64,000 nt of DNA from Agrostemma githago (taxonomy: Eukaryota > Streptophyta > Magnoliopsida > Caryophyllales > Caryophyllaceae). Each line of letters starts with the position of its first letter. Positions within the stretch are counted from its first letter, which is position 1. This document shows, piece after piece, positions 1 through 10,281 of this stretch. Under the pieces are notes generated by a model. That model was not told the origin of the DNA, ran no database searches, and saw only the letters and a list, made by a program, of their open reading frames with translations. The stretch spans positions 25,786,734-25,850,733 of the forward strand of contig OY288259.1 of the NCBI GenBank assembly GCA_958450325.1. Direction: 5' to 3'. Both the position numbers and the translations under genes were made by a program.

Positions 1-1470
1 ATCCTTGCTTTGAGAATTTTAAACGACATATGCATCCATTTTACGCGTATATTGATCTGATGAGAATATTCTAGTTCATTCTTGTCGATTGATCTATGTA
101 CTAATCTTGCGAACTTCAGGTTTGCAACTCAGTAGCAAATATATTATCACCCCTTATTACAATTCCGGAGAACGATCTAACCGAACGCGTTTAACAATAC
201 AAGTATGGGTAAACTTCTGGTTTACATATCTCAAGTTCTTTCATACGACACTTGATAGGTCATTTTTTAAAAAAATTCATACCATAGTAACGAATTTTAT
301 TCTTTTAAACAAATGACTTGATAATTAATACCATATCATTCTGGTTTGCATATGAGTAAACAAATGACTTGCATAGATATCATAATGACTTGTAAACAAA
401 GTATGAGTAAACTGTACTTAAACTTCTGGTTTGCATATCATTCATACGATACTTGAACAGTGATTTTGAGGAGTACATATCTTATCTTATTAACAGATAA
501 TATGGCATCTAATATAACAAACTAACACAAGTGGAAACGGGATGCAGAGAAACAATATTATTACGAGCACATAAAAGAACATGTGTAAATATGTAATGTA
601 TATTGGAGTACATACTAAGCACTTAATTAACCAATGCAAATCAAGGGACTAGATTAGTGTGAATTAAGTATATAATCAATATAGTCGAAACAAATCGTAC
701 AACAAATGGAGGAATATCCGGCCGGCCAGTTTCATCAACCACCAAATAGTGAAAACATTTGATCTAAAATCAATACTAAAAAAATACTCCGTATTAATTT
801 GTTCAAATTGTGACTATGATTTGTCAGTTAAGCAATCAATGTCTCTTATCAAAGTACTAAAAAAAAATTGTGACTATCAAAGTTGTATATATATTGCATT
901 TATGATATTATTTGTCAAGTTTAGGGCTATAACATGTGTCAAACAATATGAATCAACTAAAATACACAAAAGTAACTGTGTACTGTATAAGTTTCATTGA
1001 TGATGTTTATCCATGTTTATCCATCCTCTTAACAAAATTTACAGTAATAAAATTATGATAAGTGATAACTCATGATCTACAAACATAGATTAATATGCCT
1101 AATAGATATATTCAAAAAAAAATGAAAAAAAATGAATGTACATGAATATATGAATGTACAGACGAATGCTATAGATGTATTGTACGGTAATTTAATCATC
1201 ATTAACATAATAACATAATAAGTAAGATGAGTGTAACTAGTATAATCATGATAGAATTTCATTAAAAAAAATGCTAGATAAGAAACGTACTGCTTATGGA
1301 TTCCACAAAGCAATTCATTATGTTCATGATGAATTTGTCATATGTATGTGCGAATGATTTGTAAATACATAATCATGATAATACATGCGAATAAGTCAGA
1401 AAATGAGCAATATGATTCTAATCGATGATGAATTTGTAAGGCAATAAGAACTTACCGGTTTGCCTTTGTA
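1..1470. other. AT-rich non-coding stretch
   Basis: No reading frame here looks real; the longest are under about 90 codons and have biased composition. There are loose direct repeats of a phrase like AAACTTCTGGTTTGCATATC near 210, 340 and 423. The right part may be the interior of the minus-strand small LTR element whose LTR lies at 1736-1912, but I could not find its second LTR or any coding domain. Confidence 0.5.
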
Positions 1471-1728
1471 AGATAAGAATCAAATAATTAAGAAAAAATA
1501 AGAATAAGTATCGTCTTTTCCAATCAACCCCGAAATGAACGACGAAGATATTTCCGTTAGCAATAACTCCATAATATTCTAGATAGACGATCGTGCCCCC
1601 ATGACTTCGAACGATAAGAATCCAATAAGAGGAAATAAGGATAGGCCCTTTTCGATCAACTCCGAAATCGATGATGAACAAATTTCCGTTAACGATTGTA
1701 TACGTAAATCTTGAAAGACGATCGTGCT
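1471..1728. repeat. Imperfect tandem duplication, period about 141 bp
   Basis: Two related units, about 1471-1596 and 1612-1728. Both carry GATAAGAATC(C)AA near the left, a CAAC(C/T)CCGAAAT block, ATTTCCGTTA(A/G)C, and end with GACGATCGTGC. The second unit ends directly against the putative primer-binding region of the 1736-1912 LTR, so the duplication lies in the leader of that element. Confidence 0.6.
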
Positions 1729-1735
1729 GATAACA

Positions 1736-1912
1736 TGTTGTAATATATTGTGTTGTAATATATTGTAGAACAAAGTCGTAAGTAGTAAATCGAAATGATA
1801 TTATATCTGATTAGTGTATTACAATACATGTGTTGATCGATATTTATAGATATCAAAACATAAATGACACGTCTCTTCGCGGAGAGACGTATTGCTTGGA
1901 AGGATAATAACA
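1736..1912 (-). mobile_element. Short LTR (177 bp) of a small copia- or TRIM-like element
   Basis: Read on the minus strand it starts TGTTATTATCC and ends ATTACAACA, so it has TG...CA ends. It contains a TATA-like TATAAATATC and a strong inverted repeat at 1869-1890 (arms ACGTCTCT and AGAGACGT). Minus-strand sequence just past the LTR is TTATCAGCACGA, which I recall from the primer-binding region of some plant copia elements. The partner LTR is not in view; a solo LTR or an element extending out of the window are both possible. Confidence 0.5.
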
Positions 1913-3484
1913 TCCATATTATAACAAATTTATAATTTTAACTCAAAATTGTATTTTTATATTATAATCGAGATTTATATAATTGTTTGATAAATTAATT
2001 AACGTTTTACGATTTATACTAATAAATGAGAAATAGTCGATTTTGTTTTAAATATTTTTAGTCGAGACTATTTTCACTAATAATTTCCTATTTGTTTCCG
2101 ATTGACTATTTTTGTTAAAATCCGTATTATTTATTAATAAAATCTATTTGTTAAATCTAATTCAAAAGCTTTATAAAATCTCGTTTAATTTATAAAACTC
2201 GTTGACACAGTTAAATTTGATATCGTTTTTCTTAAAACAACTCTTTTCTAAAATTTGTTGTTTTAACTCGATTTTGTAATTATTTATAAAATACTACATA
2301 TTGACTTATTATATTATATTTTTATTTTTATGTAACGAATTTAGACATATAATAAAATTACGATAACGACGATAATAATAAAATGTTAATTTTGTTAGAA
2401 ATGCTATTTTCAATACATTTCACATATTTTAATAACTTACGTATTTTCTATAATGAAATTTCTATTTTAAGTAAGTTTCTATTTATAGAAAGTTTTCCTT
2501 TTTATATAAAATGTTTATTTCTTTTATCCTCATATTATTTATAATGATTATATCTTTTGAATATCGATAATGGCTTGTTTTGAAGTTATGGAATAAAGAC
2601 AAGTGTGGGGTTAGAGTAATATAATCTGGGGTTTACGGTTTTGCCATCAACTAGAAGGCTAGTGTATCAGGAATCGGTACATTGGTTGTTGAACCGGGTG
2701 ACAGGTATCCCGGGAGTGGTGTATATTTTGACCTTAAGCTTAACCCTCGCAGTAAGTCGCCGTCATAAGTTGAACTGGGTGAGAGGTAATCCCAGGAGGG
2801 GTGTGCATTGTCTTAAACTAGGGCCACGCATTTATAAATCGTCGTCCTATTATGGTTGAGTAGCCTAGTTAGAGACCGAAGTTTGATTTGTTTGAACTAG
2901 GTTCTCGAAGCTAGTTTTTAGTATTCTCCTGGTGAAAGTTTGACCTTCTACACTAAATATTTCCATAAACGCCATTTTGAATATTTTTATTATTATCGAT
3001 ATATTTTGGTTTGCAGGTTGACAAATATTTGAAGTTTTCTTCTGAAAACTTGTTCTGATTTTATTGTTCCAATATTTTAAGTTTTCTCTGAAAGCTTATT
3101 TTTTATTATATCATTTAATGTTTTCCATTTTAATTATTTTGATATAATAATACTATTATTTTCCATATGATATAATATGGCTGGGAGAACGTCTGAGTTA
3201 CTCCCCACTGACGTGGTTGTTAGGTTTATAACATGACAGGTATTTGCTGTTGGGTTTGGGTGTGAGCTAGCGAGTAGCGTGAATCCTACTCTTTCTTCAT
3301 TCATGATTTATGGATTTGTATAAACCCGTTTGGAGAATTTTTTTCTTTTTGGCCCTTTTGTAAAAAGAGGCCTTTGTATTGACTTACCATTTCTTTTAAT
3401 AAGATATAGTTTGTCAGTGTGTTTTAATCCCAACTCTACAATGTTTCCGCCACTGTATTGCGTTAGAATTTCTAGGGGATTACA
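1913..3484 (+). mobile_element. Partial 5' LTR of Tekay-like element A
   Basis: The part from about 2500 to 3484 clearly matches, in inverted orientation, the inner part of the long LTR at 29850-33326. Shared blocks include TCGATAATGGCTTGTTTTG, GACAAGTGTGGG and the LTR end GGGGATTACA. Farther left the match fades into AT-rich sequence. The outer roughly 1.9 kb of LTR expected from the other copy is missing; the small LTR at 1736-1912 abuts the break. A primer-binding site follows at once. Long LTRs are typical of Tekay/Del chromoviruses. Confidence 0.7.
2694..2795 (+). other. Pair of short hairpins in the Tekay-like LTR
   Basis: Two hairpins share the same setting, GTTGAA before the stem and GAG.GGTGT after it. 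Stem 1 pairs CCGGG (2694-2698) with CCCGG (2709-2713). Stem 2 pairs CTGGG (2775-2779) with CCCAG (2791-2795). The same two positions in element C (30517-30617) have different stem bases that still pair. Confidence 0.6.
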
Positions 3485-3485
3485 G

Positions 3486-3498
3486 TTGGTATCAGAGC
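3486..3498 (+). other. Primer-binding site, initiator-Met tRNA type (element A)
   Basis: TTGGTATCAGAGC lies one base after the LTR end GGGGATTACA. This is the usual plant primer-binding motif complementary to the 3' end of initiator methionine tRNA, and it fixes element A as plus-strand. Confidence 0.85.
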
Positions 3499-5795
3499 AT
3501 TGTTGCTCCCGACGCTTACACCTGATTCTAGGAAAAATACCTGTAAATGATTTGAACATTATAAAAATACTAGTGAGAGATGGGTAGAAACAAAATAAGG
3601 ACTTAATTGTTAGGCTTACATGTTTTTGTAACTCAATGACTAGCATTGAATATTTGTTTCTTTTATCGAGAAGAAGATGAATGAACAAGATGTTGATAGG
3701 ATGCTGCTCCAGATCGGAACAAGACCTGCTTAGAACTCTCAACGCCCGCTGACTCGAGTGGACAACTTGGTGCTTCAAGAAAGATGTCGATGGTGACTTC
3801 TCAACTCCGGTTCAGTTTGCTTAAGCTACAGGCCAGATGATCAAGAGTAGATTCCAGTTCCGTGACGGTGCAACAGACTCAGATGTAAAATCGCTTTGGA
3901 TCCTGATGGAACGACCCAAGACTTGTGTGCTCGTTCCTCTACAAGAAGTTGAAGTAATCCATTTAGTTCCTTCGTGAACTATGGAGGCCCGAAGATTCTC
4001 CTATGTTCAAGAACATAGTATAATAGGATCATCGATTCTTTTCTCTCTGCCTCTACTTCTTCTAATTCTTCTCTTATATATTCTCTTCTTCTTTCGCTTG
4101 GTGAATCCTTGTTCTATTCTTCTATTCTACTATCTTTCTCTTGAGATTCTCTGGTTAGACCGGATTCTGTGTTAGTGAACCCCGTGAAAAGTTATAGATG
4201 CTTGAGGTTTTGTAAATCTTGTTACCTGATTTGAGGATTGTGAGGCTACCCTATCTTCTAGGCAAGTAAGAAATTCATGAGGATTGAATTGATTGTCAAA
4301 TTGTTGATTGATGGAATTAGGATTATACTTTAGACACTGAACCTTGGGTTATAGGTTACTTTGACTACCTTGGAGTACTTAAAGTTGAATATATTTTGGA
4401 GTGGTAAGAGTGTCATATTTGATGGTTACCTAGTACCTAACCTAGAACCGAACTAGTGTAACTGACAATATTACTTTGGGATTCTTACCTAATGCTTATT
4501 TGATGGATGTATCGTGAATATTTGGGATCATAGAGGATTGTTTGAAGCGTTAGCCTGAGTGTTGAGGTACCATTGAAGGTTTTCATTAATTTTGTTAGAA
4601 ATTTTGCTTGACAGAGATTACCCGTATTTCTTGTGGATTAGATCGTTGATCGTTGTTTAGGGTTGTAACCTATTAAATTTGGAGTTGAGTGACCTAAATT
4701 GGATAAATTGCTGTTAACCTTGAAAAGGAGAAACATATTGCCATTAGAGGTTGGATTTATCGCGTTGTTTTGAGGAATACTTAATGCGAATCATCTTGAT
4801 GGATTTATAGTTCAAAACCCCTAGGCCAACGAGATTGTTGCTTCGTTGAGTTAATATTTTGGTGGTTTCGCTGATACGATATGAACTTGGTGGAATTCTC
4901 GGAAACCTTAGTCGAATGACGTGTTTGAAAATGTGAGTGTTTGTGCCATTACCTATAGGTTTGAGCGTGTTTGAGGATTTGTTGCACTTTCCCAACTCCT
5001 GTACTTGTGGCATTATAATTATGTTGGTGATCATTTTTGAGAATTTTGTCCCCGAACATACATTGTTAAATTGGTGGACCTTGTCTAGTGTTCCTTACTC
5101 GAGAAATTTGGAGTATACTTCGAGTTCAAACCTTATGAGCTTTGGATTTAGGAACCTTATCGATTGCGAGTTTGAGTGTGTTGATGACCGTTGGAATTTT
5201 AATTGATGAGATTAGATTCTAAAGCATTTGTGGATTAGTATCGTGTCGCTTGAATGATTGGACAGTTGTAAGACATTTTTGGGATTGTGTTCGAGTAGTA
5301 CCACCTAGCGCCTAATATTGGACTTAACATATTTGACGGAAATTAGGAACCCGTGTTGTGGGAGTCGTACCGGGAATCTCGAGATGGTTAACTTTTTCTG
5401 TAAATCCTTGAGAGCTACGATTGACTCTCAATTTTGTCCTTCCTTTAGCTTTTCTTAATTTCTGTTACCTCTTTTGCTGCCAATCCTTTCGACTTCCTTA
5501 TCGGGTTTGAAAATCTTTTGTGTCATTTTGTCGTTAACCTTGACCCTATTTATCCGTTTACCATTTCCCCGAACCTATGTTATGAAAGTTTAACTATTTT
5601 AAAATTTTGGGTTATCATGAAGTTTTAACATTTGAGTTATAAATTTCAAAACTTCGTTTTCGTTTTTGGTTGATAACATATATTTAGTCATGTTTCAAAA
5701 TGCCTTAATAATTTATTTTGAAGTATTTCGAAATTGTTTCAAATTTCAATTTTCAAGCGTGTTAAAATTTTTCGAAAACTTTCATAATTGCAAAT
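3499..5795 (+). mobile_element. Interior of non-autonomous Tekay-like element A
   Basis: This stretch matches element C (28346-29835 and 19933-18404, minus strand) block by block. Examples are the phrase around 4937-4970 against 28350-28385 and the block around 5340-5430 against 19430-19530. No protease, RT, RNase H or integrase motif is visible in any frame. Position 5795 is the insertion point of the Tat element; the five bases before it are CAAAT. The remaining 3' part of A is not found elsewhere in the window. Confidence 0.7.
3677..3796 (+). pseudogene. Degenerate gag-like leader peptide of element A
   Basis: An ATG at 3677 opens a frame that reads MNEQDVDRMLLQIGTRPA, then TAG at 3731-3733. 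The frame continues past it (TRVDNLVLQ) to TGA at 3794. The equivalent frame in element C has the stop at the matching place. The peptide is the expected position and style for a gag start, but no gag core domain follows, so I treat it as a remnant. Function is not supported. Confidence 0.5.
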
Positions 5796-6184
5796 TGTAG
5801 ACACCCGTATTTTGACTGCCAGGTGTCTATGGCAGTTTCCAAAAAACACCCGATGATGATCGGACGCTAACATGTTTCTACGCGCTCGGATATGGGCTCT
5901 AAACCATTAGTTGCTGGCTAATGCACTTACGGAGTACAAATCTCACAAAACTGACCTCAAATTCAGGCCCAGTGAGTCGTTTCCAGTCAAACAAGACTAA
6001 TTTGGGTCAAAACCGACACCGGAAATAAAACCGACTTTTAGCGATTGGGTCAACCCCAGTCAAAGTCGTTTCCGAGACATACAAAAAAAGCCACACAATC
6101 ATCAAAAGTCTATCCCAAATACAAAAACCAATCAAACATCCAAAGCCACGGTCCAAAAGTTGACCCGCGCGACCCAGCTGGGCC

Positions 6185-6266
6185 ACTCGATCGAGTGGGC
6201 CTTATTCAGGCCCGACTGCAGGCACACCGGGCCACTCGACCGAGTCAGCCAGTTACTCGGTCGAGT
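6185..6266. promoter_or_regulatory. Promoter-proximal palindrome cluster in Tat LTR
   Basis: ACTCGATCGAGT at 6185-6196, ACTCGACCGAGT at 6234-6245 and ACTCGGTCGAGT at 6255-6266. The cluster ends about 30 bases before the TATA box. Binding by a protein dimer is inference. Confidence 0.6.
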
Positions 6267-6294
6267 AACCCTAACCGGGGAACCCTAGCAATGC

Positions 6295-6302
6295 CTATAT
6301 AA
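6295..6302 (+). promoter_or_regulatory. TATA box of T1 LTR
   Basis: CTATATAAAC following GCAATGC. It sits directly downstream of the palindrome cluster and upstream of the AAACCCTAA-rich leader, as expected for the LTR promoter. The solo LTR has TATAAATA at 9851-9858 in the same place. Confidence 0.65.
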
Positions 6303-7349
6303 ACCCCTCCATGCACACACTTCAAGACATCTTTTCACCACCTTCAAAACCCTAATTCTACAACACTCAAACCCTAATACTACAAACCCAAAACCTAGCT
6401 TTTGGAATTCGAAACCCTAACCACCACAAATCAATTTACATACTCGAACTCCCGTGCAATCCGTCACTAGAAGTCCCGTCCGAGCATAAGAAACATGTAG
6501 GTTGAGGGTGCCAAAACCCCGTCTTCTCTCTCTTTTCCCTCCTTTTCGCGTCGTGCGTCGTTGTCGTCATCATATTCGTCTCCTTTTTTTTGTTTACTTT
6601 ATTCGCGTTCTAATATCAATAATATAACTAGTACGGAGTATAAAATATTAAAGTATTCGTATATTCGTGTCGAGCATGAATGATGGTGTGATAAGGAAAC
6701 CCGAATATACAAGTGTACTGCACACAGCGTTGCCGGTCGCTTATCCCATCACCCCGATTGCTTGATTGTTGAGACGAATTAACATCAACCATAATTTTCT
6801 TATTTTATCGTTGTTATCGCAATTTTCATCTATTCAAAACTAGTTCCTTTTTTTTAGGGTCGAAACCCGTGGACGCGGATCCGACATCACAATCTCTAGG
6901 GATTTTTTTCGATGTCGGAGAATCCGAGGGAATCAAGTCCTCTAATTCAAGAAAAGTGTCAATCAGTTAGATTTGATACCAATTTCATAATTGGATGTCG
7001 AATCTAACGATCTAGTCAAATTAATTAACTAACGGGATTTTCGTTGATGCTACGATAATTGTCACACAATTCGTTAGAATTACGACATTATTAAACGCGG
7101 AGGAAATCTATTCACATCGTGATAGTTAATTACAACGACTTAATGCTATTTTCTTTTATTTTCACTCTAGTATTCCATATCGATTCAATAATCGAGTATG
7201 GGATACGACGAGCATTCGAAGTTAGAATCGAGTATAAATTTCACAATATTTATGCCCGATTCAACAAACTCATCGAATTATCAAAAATCAAAAGCAATTT
7301 CGAAAGTCAATAATAAATTGCAAAGCGAATTATAATTCGTACAGGGGGC

Positions 7350-7547
7350 ACTCGACCGAGTGCCTAGCCCACTCGGTCGAGTGGCACCCCAAACACCGAA
7401 ACAGAATGCACTTACGACCTCCACTCGGTCGAGTCTCACAGTGACTCGGTCGAGTGGCAATGTACTCGGTCGAGTTGGTCAATAACTCGATCGAGTAGGG
7501 TCTAAAACACGGGACAGAATCGTTTTCAGAGGTCCACTCGGTCGAGT
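7350..7547. repeat. Second palindrome cluster in T1 LTR
   Basis: ACTCGRYCGAGT copies at 7350, 7371, 7423, 7444, 7464, 7485 and 7536, with a decayed one near 7557. Most have the core CGGTCG or CGACCG; 7485 has the perfect CGATCG core. The solo LTR has the same cluster at 11086-11192 with perfect cores. Confidence 0.75.
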
Positions 7548-8203
7548 CCTTCAATGACTCGGCCTATCACGTCAAACCGTGAAGTCCTACAAGCCGGTCG
7601 AGTCTTATTAATATCTTTTCACGATTTAAGTCGACACGTGTCTAATCAATCACGTGAAAACTTCACTTTTCAAAACTTTATATCATCTTGTCTATTTCAT
7701 TCATTAATTTGCAAACCGTTATTATTCGTTATACCGTTACTAACCGTTTGTTATTTTTCTTGTTGATTTATCGTTTGTTTTATTGTACTAAAATGAACCC
7801 GCATGCTAAAATCCAACTTCGACGTTAGAGTTTAGTTGCATTAAATCGACATAGAAACCCTTTCAATTTCATTCACATGCTTAGGGGAAACAATGTCTGC
7901 ATAAGAATTTTTCACCGAATTACTAACGCACGTATTAGAAAGTCATTCGAGATCTTAGTAGAGGCCGCTAAGTGCGGGCGGGGTTGGGTGTCCTTTGTGG
8001 GCTTCCCAACACGTACCCTCAACCCTTACTCAGAACCATGGTTTCCGGATATCCGAATCCATTGGCATACGAGAGTCATTCAATACACGATATCCGATAA
8101 TGTCAGTATCGGTATCAAATGCAAAGGGACGAGCCCAATAAACTCTGACATCGGAAATGGGCCGTATTTTGTATACGGCCCACTACGACATAGAGTGGGC
8201 TCG

Positions 8204-8825
8204 AACGTCAAAACCTGGGACGCATATCGAATTTAGGACTTATGATTTTGCTCAAAATAGCCTATTTTCTAGCCGGTATGCTGCCCAATTTAAAACTCGA
8301 AAACACTTTCGAACTTTCAAACCAAGGCCCGATATACTTTCCGATTTTCTCGAAAAATCGGGCCTTTCCCCGAGATTTTCTCGGACTTTTCCAAAAACAA
8401 CCCCTTTTCAAAACCTTCCTCTCCTTAGGACTTCCCGTATTTCCCGTCTTAAGTTGTCAAGGTCTTTAGCGTCGAAACTCCGTCGATCTTACATCACGAG
8501 TTTCTTCCCTATCCCAGTCCGCCTTATTAGACTAAGGCAAGGCCCACCTACGTAGGACATACTCCTACAAAGGAGGGCCCGTTTACACATTCGAGTCCAA
8601 AGTCTGGGGACGTCTCACGTGAACCTTCCTTCGAACAGGACTCGGCCCACCCGCCAATTCCTAAGGAAGGCTCACCTTTCACAAGTCACCCGTCTAGGTG
8701 TCTTTTCCGAGTCATCTCCCTTTTCGTCTTGTTCGGGATGTACTTTCGATTCCGGGATTTGGGCTAGTTTCTGATCATGCGGTGTTCTTACAGACAGGCC
8801 ACCCGAGACTAGATACCAACGCAAG
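8204..8825 (+). other. 5' untranslated leader of T1 with deletion junction
   Basis: From TCAAAACCTGGG at 8204 the sequence matches the leader of the minus-strand relative T2 (about 40144 downward). LTR end, primer-binding site and about 0.9 kb of leader are therefore missing between 8203 and 8204. No coding region is seen before the gag ATG at 8826. Confidence 0.7.
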
Positions 8826-9357
8826 ATGGACGAATTGAAAGACGCTCTGACCAAGATCGAGACTCAACTGACTACCATCCAGGCTAGCCAAGCAACACTA
8901 GCCACTCGCCTGAGCGCCGTAGAGAAAACGGCCCCTGTTGAAGGAGTTGAGCCCACTGGGCCCATAGCTGAATTGATCAGCGTTGTTCGCAGGCTCGAGG
9001 AACAAGTTCACCTATCGACGAACAACTCGATCCACACTGAAAATGCTCGTTCCTATGCACCTTTGAATGACGAGCTACCAGCTAACCTCAACCTTACGGG
9101 AATTACTATGTTTGAGGGTACTGAAGACCCGGTCCACCACATCCGGGCTTTCAAAGACTTCATGGCGGTCAAGGGGGTGAAGTCCACCATGTTCAAGCAT
9201 TTATTCCCTTCTTTCCTCGAGAAGCATCCTAAGGCCTGGTTCTACAGGCTCGATTCCAAGAAATATAAGACTTGGGATGATGTAGCGACCGAATTTGCTC
9301 GGAACTACGCCGACAATACTGAGATCCAGACTACAATGCGTACTCTGGAAGTCATGG
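8826..9357 (+). pseudogene. gag: Tat gag, N-terminal part, interrupted by a solo LTR
   Basis: The first 177 codons of Gag, the structural protein of the retrotransposon particle. The N-terminus (residues 1-65) looks coiled-coil-like with Leu/Ile heptads. A retrotransposon-gag core follows, including LTGITMFEG, DPVHHIRAF and KAWFYRLDSKKYKTWDD. The frame is cut after the codons for Glu-Val-Met by an LTR at 9358. The reading frame resumes in phase at 12298-12301 with Met-Ala-Gln-Glu-Pro, and the uninterrupted order is seen in the T2 gag at 38185-39045. I chose the ATG at 8826 because the T2 copy starts with a homologous N-terminus. Confidence 0.85.
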
Positions 9358-10185
9358 TGTAGACACTCGCATTTTGACTGCCAGGTGTGTATGATAGTTT
9401 CCAAAAAACACCCGATGATGATCGGACGCAAACGTGCTTTAACGCGCTCGAATATGGGCTCGAAATCAGTAATGTCTGGCATGGGCTTTTAGCGGAGTAC
9501 AAATCTCACAAAACCGACCTCAAATTCAGGCCCAGTGGGCCGTTTCCAATAAAATGAGACTAATTTGGGTCAAAACCGTCACCGGAAATAAAACCGGCTT
9601 TTAGCGACCGAGTCAAAACCCCGTCAAAGTCGAATCCCGAGACGCAACCAGCCATGCATTTGTCTAAATTCAAAGTCAAAAGCAAATCAAGACTAACTAA
9701 GTCAACAAGATCACATTCAAAATCTTCCCCTATTTAGCCTCCAACCGGTTTGACCCACTCGATCGAGTAAGCCTTTGAATCGGCCGAACCGGGCACTCGA
9801 TCGAGTGCACCCGCGCCACTCGATCGAGTGACCCTAAATCGGGGTATTTTTCCTATAAATACCCCATCACCCCACAACCATTTGACAACTCTTTTTCAAC
9901 CCTTCTACCACCTAAAAAAACCCATCACATTTACAACATCTACACCATTCATCACCTTCATACACATACACATACATAAATCAAATCCGAGATCAAAACT
10001 CGTAAAAGACCGAGAGCAAAACTCGTTACAAATCCACCTCTACAAACCATACACACCATCAACTCCTCCTACGTATCTCGATGCTCCCGCGCCCTTGCCG
10101 CCATTTGACGAGCCCTATTCCGAGAAGCAAAAGCACGTAGGTTGAGGGTGTAACATTCAATCCCGTCACCTCTTTCCCCCCCCCC

Positions 10186-10281
<96 letters not shown>

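Larger units (their letters stand above)
5796..8203 (+). repeat. 5' LTR of T1, lacking its 3' tail
   Basis: It aligns from its first base with the solo LTR at 9358 and with the minus-strand LTR starting at 35540 (TGTAGACACCC). It stops after GGGCTCGAACG at 8203. In the solo LTR that phrase is followed by about 140 more bases before the TCCACA end. It has a TATA box near 6295-6302 (CTATATAAAC), palindrome clusters at 6185-6266 and 7350-7547, and three AAACCCTAA motifs between 6347 and 6420. Confidence 0.85.

Noticed and set aside
6341..6425. Interstitial telomere repeat
   Set aside because: AAACCCTAA copies are separated and not in tandem; better described as telo-box motifs in an LTR leader.
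7330..7554. Frame rich in STEW/RPS repeats, and similar frames at 33734-34006
   Set aside because: Produced by the repeated ACTCGRYCGAGT palindromes, not by a protein gene.
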